Assembly (NCBI GenBank): GCA_013696695.1
Contig: JACCYD010000771.1
Span: 1 to 12,447, forward strand
Direction of reading: 5' to 3'
Source of the DNA: Deltaproteobacteria bacterium
GTDB lineage: Bacteria; Myxococcota_A; Polyangia; Haliangiales; Haliangiaceae
DNA length: 12,447 nucleotides
Shown here: piece after piece, positions 1 to 6,798 of the stretch
Numbering within the stretch: position 1 is the first letter of the stretch
How the letters are laid out: every line of letters starts with the position of its first letter
Made by a program: the position numbers and the translations under genes
The notes under the pieces: generated by a model
Seen by the model: only the letters and a program-made list of their open reading frames with translations
What the model was told of the DNA's origin: nothing
The model's database searches: none

Positions 1-632
1 TTGTCGGGCGGGATGCCAGCAGCGGACAGCACTGCAGCGGCGGCATCGATCGTGGCGACGACATAGTTCGAGGCGAGCGCGGCGGCGGCGTGATACGCGG
101 CCATCTGCGACGAGTCGAGCGCGAGCACGACGCCGCCGATCGCGGTGACGAGCCGCGTGGCCATCGCGCGTCCGACGTCATCGCCCTCGACACCAAACAC
201 GGTGCCCTTGAGGGTGCGCGCCGCAATCTTTGCATCGGCGATCCCGGGAAGCGATGACAGCGGATGCAGCGTGCCGATGCCGGCGACCTTGTCGGCGACG
301 GCACCGAGCACGTCCTTCGCCGAGGCCGCACCCGCGCAGTGCAGCAGCACGTGGCGCTTGTTGACGAGGCCGGTGCCGACCAGCATCTGCGCGACCTCGC
401 CGATCACCTGATCGCGTACCGCGAGGATCACGACCTCGCTCTCGAGCAGGATATCGGGCGGCGCCGACGAGAACGCCGCGACCCCCGCGGTGGCGCCGGC
501 ATTGCGGGCCTGGGCCGCGCGACGCGCCCACAACCCGAGCACCGGCACACCCCCGAGGCGTAGCGAGCCCGCGACGGCCGTAGCCACCGGGCCGGCGCCG
601 ATCAGAAACGTGGTCGGATTGCGTGCGGTCAT
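1..632 (-). CDS. Rossmann-like / DUF2520 domain protein (3' end outside window)
   Basis: The 210 residues visible begin at ATG 632-630 and run off the left edge. A dinucleotide-binding glycine motif GAGPVATA sits at residues 12-19, after a hydrophobic beta strand. A second strand ends in LAVRD (70-74). LHCAG (97-101) and TLHPL (121-125) are typical of the Rossmann/DUF2520 family, and AYHAAAALASNY (179-190) matches the conserved start of the helical DUF2520 domain. The family resembles ProC/PanE-type dehydrogenases and probably binds NAD(P), but substrate and reaction are not established. Members are usually about 260-300 residues, so roughly 60-80 are missing here. The start codon overlaps the nadD stop (ATGA at 632-629), which implies translational coupling. 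The family call is confident; any specific reaction would be a guess. Confidence 0.88.
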   Translation of the reverse strand, partial: MTARNPTTFLIGAGPVATAVAGSLRLGGVPVLGLWARRAAQARNAGATAGVAAFSSAPPDILLESEVVILAVRDQVIGEVAQMLVGTGLVNKRHVLLHCAGAASAKDVLGAVADKVAGIGTLHPLSSLPGIADAKIAARTLKGTVFGVEGDDVGRAMATRLVTAIGGVVLALDSSQMAAYHAAAALASNYVVATIDAAAAVLSAAGIPPD

Positions 633-1255
633 GGAGTGGGGGCCCGGTACAAACCGTGCGAGGCGATATACCTCAGGACCTCCCGCGGCAACAGCGCGGC
701 GAGCTGGGGGGCGTCGATCGACTTCCCTTTGGCGACCAGCTCGCGAATCGCGGTCGCCGAGATTTCCGGCATCGTCACGCCGGTCACCGTCGTGCCCGGT
801 GGTGCGTCGAATCCCGAGCGACCGATCGCGATCAGCGGCGCCTTCGCGACCACCTCGTTCCAGCGGTACCACTTGTGCGTCTCGCCGAGGATGTCCGCGC
901 CGATCACGAGGCGAAACTCGGACGTTGGCGAGCGCTCCTGGAGGTGGGTGACGAGATCCAGCGTCCGGCTGACGGTAAAGCCCGGCTTGGACGCGAGGTC
1001 TTCCTCTGCCCGACTGACTTTTACGCGCGAGGACGCGCGGTCGCCGGGCGCGCGCGGCCCGAGCTCGGCGACCGCGAGCCTGCACATCGCGACGCGATCC
1101 TCGTACGGCGCGAGCTCCTTGCCGAAGGCGTGCGCGTAGACCGGCACGATCCACACTTCGTCGACGGGCTGCGTCGCGAGCACGTAGTGCGCCACCAGCG
1201 CGTGCGCGACGTGCGGCGGGTTGAAGCTGCCGCCAAACAGCGCGATCCGCGTCAT
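629..1255 (-). CDS. nadD: Nicotinate-nucleotide adenylyltransferase NadD
   Basis: This 208-residue cytoplasmic enzyme transfers AMP from ATP to nicotinate mononucleotide, giving deamido-NAD, the penultimate step of NAD synthesis. The nucleotidyltransferase signature GGSFNPPH lies at residues 8-15 with the second motif histidine at 18. ISATAIRE (165-172) is the family's C-terminal ISSTxIR phosphate-binding motif, and the tail LPREVLRYIASHGLY is typical. Length fits the family (about 190-220). The frame is open upstream to 1408, but the extra 51 residues are low-complexity Ser/Ala/Arg and overlap the preceding gene. ATG 1255 places the first beta strand (RIALF) at the N-terminus, as in homologues, and has a weak ribosome site AAGAGAG 7 bases upstream (1263-1269). 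It follows the NamZ-family gene by 46 bp and overlaps the DUF2520 gene by 4 bases. It is not next to rsfS or proA, its common neighbours elsewhere, within this window. Confidence 0.96.
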   Translation of the reverse strand: MTRIALFGGSFNPPHVAHALVAHYVLATQPVDEVWIVPVYAHAFGKELAPYEDRVAMCRLAVAELGPRAPGDRASSRVKVSRAEEDLASKPGFTVSRTLDLVTHLQERSPTSEFRLVIGADILGETHKWYRWNEVVAKAPLIAIGRSGFDAPPGTTVTGVTMPEISATAIRELVAKGKSIDAPQLAALLPREVLRYIASHGLYRAPTP

Positions 1256-1301
1256 CGACCGGCTCTCTTCGAAAGCCGCGCTCGCTGTGCTCGCAACCAG
1301 G

Positions 1302-2480
1302 TCATTGGTAGAGCAAGAACTCCTCGCGCTCGTCGAGGAACGCGCCCTCGTCGCGCGGCCAGCGCGCGGCGAGATCGTCGAGGCTAGCGCCGGCTTCGAT
1401 GCCTTCACGCAGGGCTGCGCTGCCGGCGAGCAGGTCGATCGCGGGAATCTTGTCGACGAACTCGTACGCGTGGGTGCGCCAGAATGCCGGCACCGCCTTC
1501 TGCTCGAAGCACGCCTTCAAGAACGCCACGCCGGTGCGATACGGACGGAAGGTGTCGGCGTTGGTGACATGGATCTGGATGCCGCCGCACGGCTGGTTTC
1601 CGTGCTTGTGAAACGTCGGCGTGTAGACGACGGGCCGCAGCTTCGCGCCCGGGACGCCCATCGCGGTCATTCGCGCGGCGAGCACGTGGCCGTCGATCGC
1701 GGGTGCACCCGACAGCTCGAACGGCCGCGTCGTGCCGCGCGCTTCGGACAGCTCGGTGCCTTCGACCAGGCACATGCCTGGATAGACCATGGCGGTCTCT
1801 GTCGTCGGCATGTTCGGCGATGGCATTACCCACGGCAGGCCGGTGTGCTCGAACAGCATGTCGCGCTGCCAGCCGCGCATCGAGATCACGGCGAGCTCGA
1901 GATCGAGCTTCTCGACCGCGTGCCGCCACCGCGCGATCTCACCCGCGGTCAGGCCGTGGCGATTCGGGCACGACACCAGCCCGACGAAAGATTCGAAGCC
2001 GGGAGCGATTCCTCCGCCTTCGACGTGCTTCCCGCCGAGCGGGTTCGGGCGATCGAGCACGCAGAACGCCTTGCCGGCCTTCGCGCACGCGCGCATCGCG
2101 AGGACCATCGTCCACACGAACGTGTAGTACCGACTGCCGACGTCCTGGACGTCGTAGACCAGCACGTCGATGTCCGCGAGCATCTCGGGCGTCGGCGTCA
2201 GCGACTCGGCCGTGTGACCGTAGAGCGAGTGCACCGGCACCCCGGAGCGTTGATCGCGGGCAGTGTCGACCGAGATCATGTCCTGCGCGTCGCCACGCAC
2301 GCCATGCTCGGGCCCGAACAGCGCGGTCAACGTCAGGTCGGGGCGGTGCCCGAAGATCTCGATCGCGTGCGTGTAATCGGGATCGATCGCGGTCGGATTG
2401 CACAGCAGGCCGATCCGCCGACCCTCGAGGATCGAGGCACCGTCGACCAAAAGCCGCGCGAGCCCGGTTTGGACGGTCAT
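1302..2480 (-). CDS. namZ: NamZ-family exo-beta-N-acetylmuramidase (DUF1343, GH171)
   Basis: This 392-residue protein spans the DUF1343 family, whose characterised members (B. subtilis YbbC/NamZ and Tannerella NamZ) release MurNAc from the non-reducing end of peptidoglycan fragments. Visible family motifs are GPEHGVRG (56-63, with an invariant-type Glu58), DVQDVGSRYYT (110-120), DRPNPLGG (143-150), SPNMPT (221-226) and EGTELSEARGTTRPFE (240-255). Length is normal. The N-terminus has no signal peptide or TM segment: the first strand RRIGLLCNP begins near residue 21. The protein as read therefore appears cytoplasmic, which fits cell-wall recycling better than secretion. ATG 2480 has a good ribosome site, AAGGA, 7 bases upstream (2488-2492). 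It lies 33 bp after the receptor gene and 46 bp before nadD. The family is confident; substrate identity here is inferred from family members. Confidence 0.92.
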   Translation of the reverse strand: MTVQTGLARLLVDGASILEGRRIGLLCNPTAIDPDYTHAIEIFGHRPDLTLTALFGPEHGVRGDAQDMISVDTARDQRSGVPVHSLYGHTAESLTPTPEMLADIDVLVYDVQDVGSRYYTFVWTMVLAMRACAKAGKAFCVLDRPNPLGGKHVEGGGIAPGFESFVGLVSCPNRHGLTAGEIARWRHAVEKLDLELAVISMRGWQRDMLFEHTGLPWVMPSPNMPTTETAMVYPGMCLVEGTELSEARGTTRPFELSGAPAIDGHVLAARMTAMGVPGAKLRPVVYTPTFHKHGNQPCGGIQIHVTNADTFRPYRTGVAFLKACFEQKAVPAFWRTHAYEFVDKIPAIDLLAGSAALREGIEAGASLDDLAARWPRDEGAFLDEREEFLLYQ

Positions 2481-2513
2481 GATCTTGTCCTTGCCCCTGC
2501 CCGCGTTATGGGT

Positions 2514-4043
2514 TCAGGCGAAGATCGGGACGGGCTTGAGCGAGACCTTGCCGTCCTTGGTGAGGACGCGGAACCGCACGGCGCGGCACTGATACTGCGC
2601 CCGCAGCTTGCCCTCGTTGACCTTGAGCTTCGCGATGAAGTTCTCGAACGACACGTCCTCCGGCGCTCCGGTGGCTTTGCGCGCGGCGAGATACTCGGTG
2701 TAGACGCGCTTGTAGTAATCGGGCTCCGACTCCTGCACGAGCGCAGCCAGATCCGGATCGGGCGCCGGCTTCTCCTCGCCCTCGTCAAAGTCCACGCGGC
2801 CTGGGATGATCGGGTTGCCGGCCTCGTCGAACTCTTCCTCGCCGGGCTCGGGCCGGCCGAGCACGCGCGCGAGCATCACGTTGAGGCCGTTCGCCAGGCC
2901 ATCGAGCTCGGCACCGACCGGACGGAACGTGCGATCGAGGTTGCCGTTGATGATGTCGGTGACGCCCTGCTCGATCTGATCGGCCTGCGTGATCAGCCGG
3001 CGATGAGTGAGATAGATGCCGAGCATCGCGAGCGCGAGCGAGCCGCCGCCGAGCAGCAGGATGAACAAGCTGGTGCCGGCCTTCTCCATCACCTCGCCGG
3101 GCGTCGGCTCTTCCTCGGACACGCCTGCGAGCACGATCGCGCCGGTCGTATTGGCCGGGTACTCGTCGGGCAGCGTCTTGGTCGCCGAGCGCGGCATCTT
3201 CACCGCGGCCGCGAAGTAGTCGGCGCCGTCGAGCGAGATCTTCTGCTTCGACGCGCTCTCGCCGAGCGTGCCGTCTTGCAGCAACGCGGTGAGGAGCGCC
3301 GCCTTCGCGGTGTCCTCGTCGCTGCCACCGCGGGTGAAGCTCGACGCGACGACCCGCTTGTTCTCGAAGTACGCGATGTCGGTGCCGAGCAGCGCGCGAT
3401 CCTGCTGCGAGCTCTTACCGGTCTGCGCGTACGCGACGAGGATCGCGCCGATGATCACCGGGTTCTCCGGATCCTTGATGTTCGGCGCCTCGGGATCGAC
3501 CACCGGGGCGACGCCGATCCGCATCACCTGCTTCCCGTCGTTCCACTGGTCCGCGATGATCACGCGCTTGTCGAGCACGACGTTGACCGCGGGGATCGTG
3601 GTGGGCAGCTTGGTCGGATTCTTCTCCTTCGGATCCTCGTTCTTCCATTGCTTCGCGACGGAGGGCACCTCGTGCTCGGCGACGACCTCGCCATTGCCAT
3701 CGATCAACGCGATGCGATCGGGCTTGAGCGTGCCGGTCTTCTCCTCGGCCATGAACTTCTGAAAGCCGAGGCGCGCCTGATTGGCGCTCTCGGTCTGACT
3801 CGATGTCCGGGCCTTGATCGCGTTGACGAACTCGGCCTTCGCGGCGAGCCGCTCGGCCTTGTTCTGAACATCGCTATTGGCGAGCTGGTTGAGGCGCTGC
3901 ACCACCTGGTACGCGCGTGTCAGCCGGGCATCCGCACGCTTGCGAACCCGATCGTCGAGGCTGATGTTCGACACGAAAAACGCGATCGCCGTGAGCACGG
4001 CGATGACGACCGCGACGACCGCGGTGATGACTGTGCGCGACAT
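2514..4043 (-). CDS. Two-TM periplasmic-sensor/HAMP-like protein with MXAN_5187-type C-terminus
   Basis: This 509-residue membrane protein has TM1 at about 5-25, a periplasmic domain of about 295 residues, and TM2 at about 323-345. A HAMP-like segment follows (about 346-396; HRRLITQADQIEQGVTDI...NGNLDRTF). Next comes an acidic, proline-containing linker (398-435), then a compact C-terminal domain (about 441-507; YYKRVYTEYLAARKATG, then RAVRFRVLTKDGKVSLKPVPI). That last domain resembles the one called the MXAN_5187 C-terminal domain in myxobacteria, recalled from family knowledge rather than searched. The periplasmic part starts with a long helix and continues with strands such as DRIALIDGNGEVVAEHEV (109-126), which suggests a Cache-like sensor fold. 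No histidine kinase, GGDEF or methyl-accepting domain is visible. ATG 4043 has a strong ribosome site GGAGG at 4048-4052. It lies 47 bp after the kinase gene and 33 bp before the NamZ-family gene. The ligand is unknown. Confidence 0.85.
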   Translation of the reverse strand: MSRTVITAVVAVVIAVLTAIAFFVSNISLDDRVRKRADARLTRAYQVVQRLNQLANSDVQNKAERLAAKAEFVNAIKARTSSQTESANQARLGFQKFMAEEKTGTLKPDRIALIDGNGEVVAEHEVPSVAKQWKNEDPKEKNPTKLPTTIPAVNVVLDKRVIIADQWNDGKQVMRIGVAPVVDPEAPNIKDPENPVIIGAILVAYAQTGKSSQQDRALLGTDIAYFENKRVVASSFTRGGSDEDTAKAALLTALLQDGTLGESASKQKISLDGADYFAAAVKMPRSATKTLPDEYPANTTGAIVLAGVSEEEPTPGEVMEKAGTSLFILLLGGGSLALAMLGIYLTHRRLITQADQIEQGVTDIINGNLDRTFRPVGAELDGLANGLNVMLARVLGRPEPGEEEFDEAGNPIIPGRVDFDEGEEKPAPDPDLAALVQESEPDYYKRVYTEYLAARKATGAPEDVSFENFIAKLKVNEGKLRAQYQCRAVRFRVLTKDGKVSLKPVPIFA

Positions 4044-4090
4044 GCTGCCTCCGCGCGCGATTATTCGTGCGTTAACGAGAGGTTGTCAAT

Positions 4091-5797
4091 TCACCGGGGC
4101 TCGTTCGACGCGGTCCCGCTGATCAGCTCGCAGATCAGCTTGGACCGCTCGCCCGAGTCCGGCAGCGAGCCGCAGGTCACGTAGGCGATGGCGGGCGCCA
4201 GCGCCTCGCGAAACTTCGACGCCACGAGGTAGATCCGAGGCTCGGCGGACCCGAGCCGGTCGCCGGCGCTGAACGCGAACAGCACGGTCTGGCAGGTGGC
4301 TGGAACGAAATCGTCGGTCAAGTACGCGTTCTTGATGCAAAGCGCGCTCTGCGGCAGCGCGTAGAGGCTCCGGATCTTGGCCGGCAGCTTCGCGGGCTCG
4401 AGGTTCCGCTTCTCGAGGCCGTCGTCGACGCGCTGCTGCGCCAATTCGAGCTCGACGCGATAGGCCGCCGCGACCGCTTTCGCGGTAACCGTCCCGTCGG
4501 TGACGATCGTGGTCTGATCGATCGTTTCGGGCTCCGCGAGGCTGAGATCGGCGAACGGTCCAGGCTTCTTCGTCGGCCCACTCCCGCGCAGCACCAGCAA
4601 CGCGGAGATCGCGCCACCGGCGAGGATCAACGCACCGAGCGCGACCCACGGCCACCTCGATCGAGGTGGTCGGATCGAGGCCGCTCCGGTGGCCCCTTCG
4701 AGGTCGTCGGCCAGGTCGCTCGCGGTGGCAACCCGCCGCGCCCTGCTGGAAGGTGGCTCGACGGGGTCGCGGGTCGTCGCTGGCACCGGCGTCTCCCGCT
4801 CCGCGGCCCGGTTCGCCGAGCGCAGCTCCACGAGCGATTTCGACTCGACGCGCTGGGTGTCGCTCAGCCCGGGATCGGCTTCGCGAAGCGCTTGCTCGAG
4901 GATCTTGCGCATCTCGCGCGCGTTGGGGAACCGGTCGTCCGCCTTCTTCGCGAGGCAACGCATCAACGCGTCCTCGACCTTCGCCGGCACCTCGACCCCG
5001 AGCGAAGACGGCCGCTTTGCCGCCTCCGACAAGTGTTTCGTCATGATCTCGAAGTGCGTGCTGCCGTCGAACGGTGTGTCGCCGGTCAGTGACTCGAACA
5101 GCGTCGCGCCGAGCGAATAGATGTCGGTCTTGAAATCGACCTCCTGCCCGCGCACCTGCTCCGGCGACATGTACCGTACGGTGCCCATCGTCTGACCGGT
5201 GGCGGTGAGCCGCGTCGACGTCGTCATCTTCGCGATGCCGAAATCCATCACCGTGGCGGCGCCGTCCTCCTTGCGAACGAGGACGTTCGACGGCTTCATG
5301 TCGCGATGCACGACGCCGCGGCTGTGCGCGTATTCGAGAGCGCGCAGCACGTCGACCGTGATCTTGCACGACGTCCGCCAGTCGAGCCGCTTGGCCTCGA
5401 GGATCATCCGCTCCCACGTCTGGCCCTGCACGAGCTGCATGGCGAGCACGAAGAAGCCGTCCTCCTGACCGAAGTTGTAGAGGTGGACGATGTTGCCGTG
5501 ATCGAGCGCCGCGAGCGTCTTCGCTTCGTCGAGGAACCGCGACTTGACCTGGCTATGCGCGGCGAGCTCGGGCGGCAAGATCTTGAGTGCGACCTCTTGC
5601 TCCGTCAGCTTGTGCCGCCCTTTGAACACCACGCTCATGCCGCCCTGCCCGAGCACGTCGACCAGCTCGTACTGGCCGAGCATCACCTTGCCGAGCATCC
5701 TGTGCGCGCCGGTCGCGCCGAGCGCCATGCCGCAGCCACCGCACTTGATGTCGATGTCGAGTACGTCGATCCCGCACTGCGGGCATTGTGGCGTCAC
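4091..5797 (-). CDS. Transmembrane Hanks-type Ser/Thr protein kinase with N-terminal zinc ribbon
   Basis: This 568-residue kinase phosphorylates Ser/Thr on unknown targets. A CPQC/CGGC zinc ribbon (Cys5, 8, 19, 22) leads into a complete kinase domain at about 43-305. The domain has the glycine loop GQGGMSVVFKG (50-60), VALKI with Lys72, a likely alpha-C Glu91, HRDMKPSN (164-171; catalytic Asp166), DFG (185-187), a Thr/Ser-rich activation loop (192-206) and SPEQ (211-214). All key residues are present, so it should be active. A disordered linker (310-380) precedes a single TM at about 383-403. The 165-residue C-terminal part, presumably periplasmic, has no PASTA repeat and carries four cysteines (487, 502, 542, 556) that could form disulfides. 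The start is GTG 5797, overlapping the preceding hydrolase stop as GTGA (5797-5794). The next gene in the cluster is a periplasmic-sensor protein. Confidence 0.95.
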   Translation of the reverse strand: MTPQCPQCGIDVLDIDIKCGGCGMALGATGAHRMLGKVMLGQYELVDVLGQGGMSVVFKGRHKLTEQEVALKILPPELAAHSQVKSRFLDEAKTLAALDHGNIVHLYNFGQEDGFFVLAMQLVQGQTWERMILEAKRLDWRTSCKITVDVLRALEYAHSRGVVHRDMKPSNVLVRKEDGAATVMDFGIAKMTTSTRLTATGQTMGTVRYMSPEQVRGQEVDFKTDIYSLGATLFESLTGDTPFDGSTHFEIMTKHLSEAAKRPSSLGVEVPAKVEDALMRCLAKKADDRFPNAREMRKILEQALREADPGLSDTQRVESKSLVELRSANRAAERETPVPATTRDPVEPPSSRARRVATASDLADDLEGATGAASIRPPRSRWPWVALGALILAGGAISALLVLRGSGPTKKPGPFADLSLAEPETIDQTTIVTDGTVTAKAVAAAYRVELELAQQRVDDGLEKRNLEPAKLPAKIRSLYALPQSALCIKNAYLTDDFVPATCQTVLFAFSAGDRLGSAEPRIYLVASKFREALAPAIAYVTCGSLPDSGERSKLICELISGTASNEPR

Positions 5798-6696
5798 GCA
5801 GTCACCGAATTCGCCGCGGCGCTGCGCTGCCAGCCGGGAATGCGATCGAGCCAGCGCCCGAGCTCGTCGGTGAGGATCGCCGGGTACTCGACGGGCGTGT
5901 AGTGGCTGCCGCCCCGGATGACGACGAGCCGCGACTTCGGGATCAGCCGATGGATGTGCTCGGCGGTCGCCGGCGGCGTCATCAGATCGCGATCACCGGT
6001 CACGATCGCGACCGGCACGTCGATCGTCGGGAGCACGTCCTCGGCATCGTGCTCGTCGAGCCGCGACAGCAGATCGGAGTAGATCACCCAGTCGACGTGC
6101 TGGAAGCCACCGGCGACCTGCCGGAAGATCTCGACGTCGATCGTATCCGACACCAGGCCGACGCGCTTCATCGCGTTGATCAGTGCATCGGAGCCGGCAA
6201 TCCGCTTGGTCGCGCGGCCGACCAGCGAAGCTTGCGCGCGCACCAGCTTGAGCAGCATCGGGATGGTCTGGCCGATCAGCCGCGAGCCCATCACCGTGCG
6301 AAACGTGCGGCCGTACGTACCGTTGATCGCGTAGAGACCGCGCACACGCGCGCGATGACGCTTGATCGTCTCGAAGCCCACCTGGACGCCCATCGACCAG
6401 CCGATCAACACGAACTCGTCGACAGCCTCGGCGGCGAGGATCGCCATCAGATCGTCGATGTGATGCGCCATCGTATTGGCGCGCGGATCACTCGGAGCCG
6501 CAGAGCTGTACAGCCCGCGATAGTCCCAGCAGATCGTCTTGTACTCGCCGAGCGCGGCGTAGAGGTGCTTGAACGCGAGGTACGTGCCGCCGAGGCCGTT
6601 CGCGAGCACGACGCACGGGCCGCTACCGCTGACCTGGTAGCCGATGCGCGTGCCATCCCCAGCAACGAGGTGTCGCTGGTCGATGGTCCCCGGCAT
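5794..6696 (-). CDS. Alpha/beta-hydrolase fold protein
   Basis: This protein has 300 residues from ATG 6696. Sheet strand CVVLANGLGG (28-37) supplies the oxyanion region, GWSMG (99-103) the nucleophile elbow with Ser101, GDRDLMTPP (from 234) the acid Asp237, and GGSHYTPVEYP (from 262) the His265, so the full catalytic triad is visible. A helical lid of about 90 residues lies between the nucleophile and the acid. There is no signal peptide, so it is cytoplasmic. The substrate cannot be read from sequence; the fold includes esterases, lipases, epoxide hydrolases and dehalogenases. The frame stays open to TTG 6705, three codons upstream. ATG is preferred, though neither start has a clear ribosome site. 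Its stop overlaps the kinase start (GTGA), so the two are probably co-translated. The preceding gene's terminator ends only 18 bp upstream of the ATG. Confidence 0.9.
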   Translation of the reverse strand: MPGTIDQRHLVAGDGTRIGYQVSGSGPCVVLANGLGGTYLAFKHLYAALGEYKTICWDYRGLYSSAAPSDPRANTMAHHIDDLMAILAAEAVDEFVLIGWSMGVQVGFETIKRHRARVRGLYAINGTYGRTFRTVMGSRLIGQTIPMLLKLVRAQASLVGRATKRIAGSDALINAMKRVGLVSDTIDVEIFRQVAGGFQHVDWVIYSDLLSRLDEHDAEDVLPTIDVPVAIVTGDRDLMTPPATAEHIHRLIPKSRLVVIRGGSHYTPVEYPAILTDELGRWLDRIPGWQRSAAANSVTA

Positions 6697-6714
6697 CGAA
6701 ACCAACGTTAGCCG

Positions 6715-6749
6715 AAAAAGCGATGGGCCGCTCGAAAGCGGCCCATCGC
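6715..6749 (-). terminator. Rho-independent terminator of the beta-barrel gene
   Basis: A perfect 13-bp stem pairs 6720-6732 with 6737-6749 around a four-base loop at 6733-6736. On the minus strand the hairpin is followed by TTTTT (6719-6715) and then CGG. This is a textbook intrinsic terminator for the gene ending at 6799. It also separates that gene from the alpha/beta hydrolase, so any promoter for the hydrolase-kinase cluster must lie in the few bases after the hairpin or be supplied by read-through. Confidence 0.92.
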
Positions 6750-6750
6750 A

Positions 6751-6780
6751 ACCCAGTGACCAGAGACCCAGTGACCAGAG
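6751..6780. repeat. Two perfect tandem copies of a 15-bp unit
   Basis: The unit acccagtgaccagag occurs at 6751-6765 and again at 6766-6780 without a mismatch, followed by a partial match (acagag). It lies between the stop codon of the beta-barrel gene (6799) and its terminator, so it is transcribed in the 3' untranslated part of that mRNA. It is most likely a simple duplication; no function is evident. Confidence 0.85.
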
Positions 6781-6798
6781 ACAGAGCTCAGTTGCAGA

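Noticed and set aside
1256..1408. N-terminal extension of NadD by 51 residues
   Set aside because: The extension is low-complexity, overlaps the preceding gene by about 107 bases, and family members begin at the strand that follows ATG 1255.
1221..4184. Plus-strand open frame of 987 codons
   Set aside because: It runs antisense to three well-supported genes (NamZ family, receptor, start of nadD). Its product is Arg/Asp/His/Leu-rich without any domain, as expected for a mirror frame in GC-rich DNA.
5788..6711. Plus-strand frame of 307 codons
   Set aside because: It is antisense to the alpha/beta hydrolase with its complete catalytic triad, and its product has no recognisable motif.
6751..6780. 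CRISPR or larger tandem array
   Set aside because: There are only two 15-bp copies with no spacers; a simple duplication explains it.
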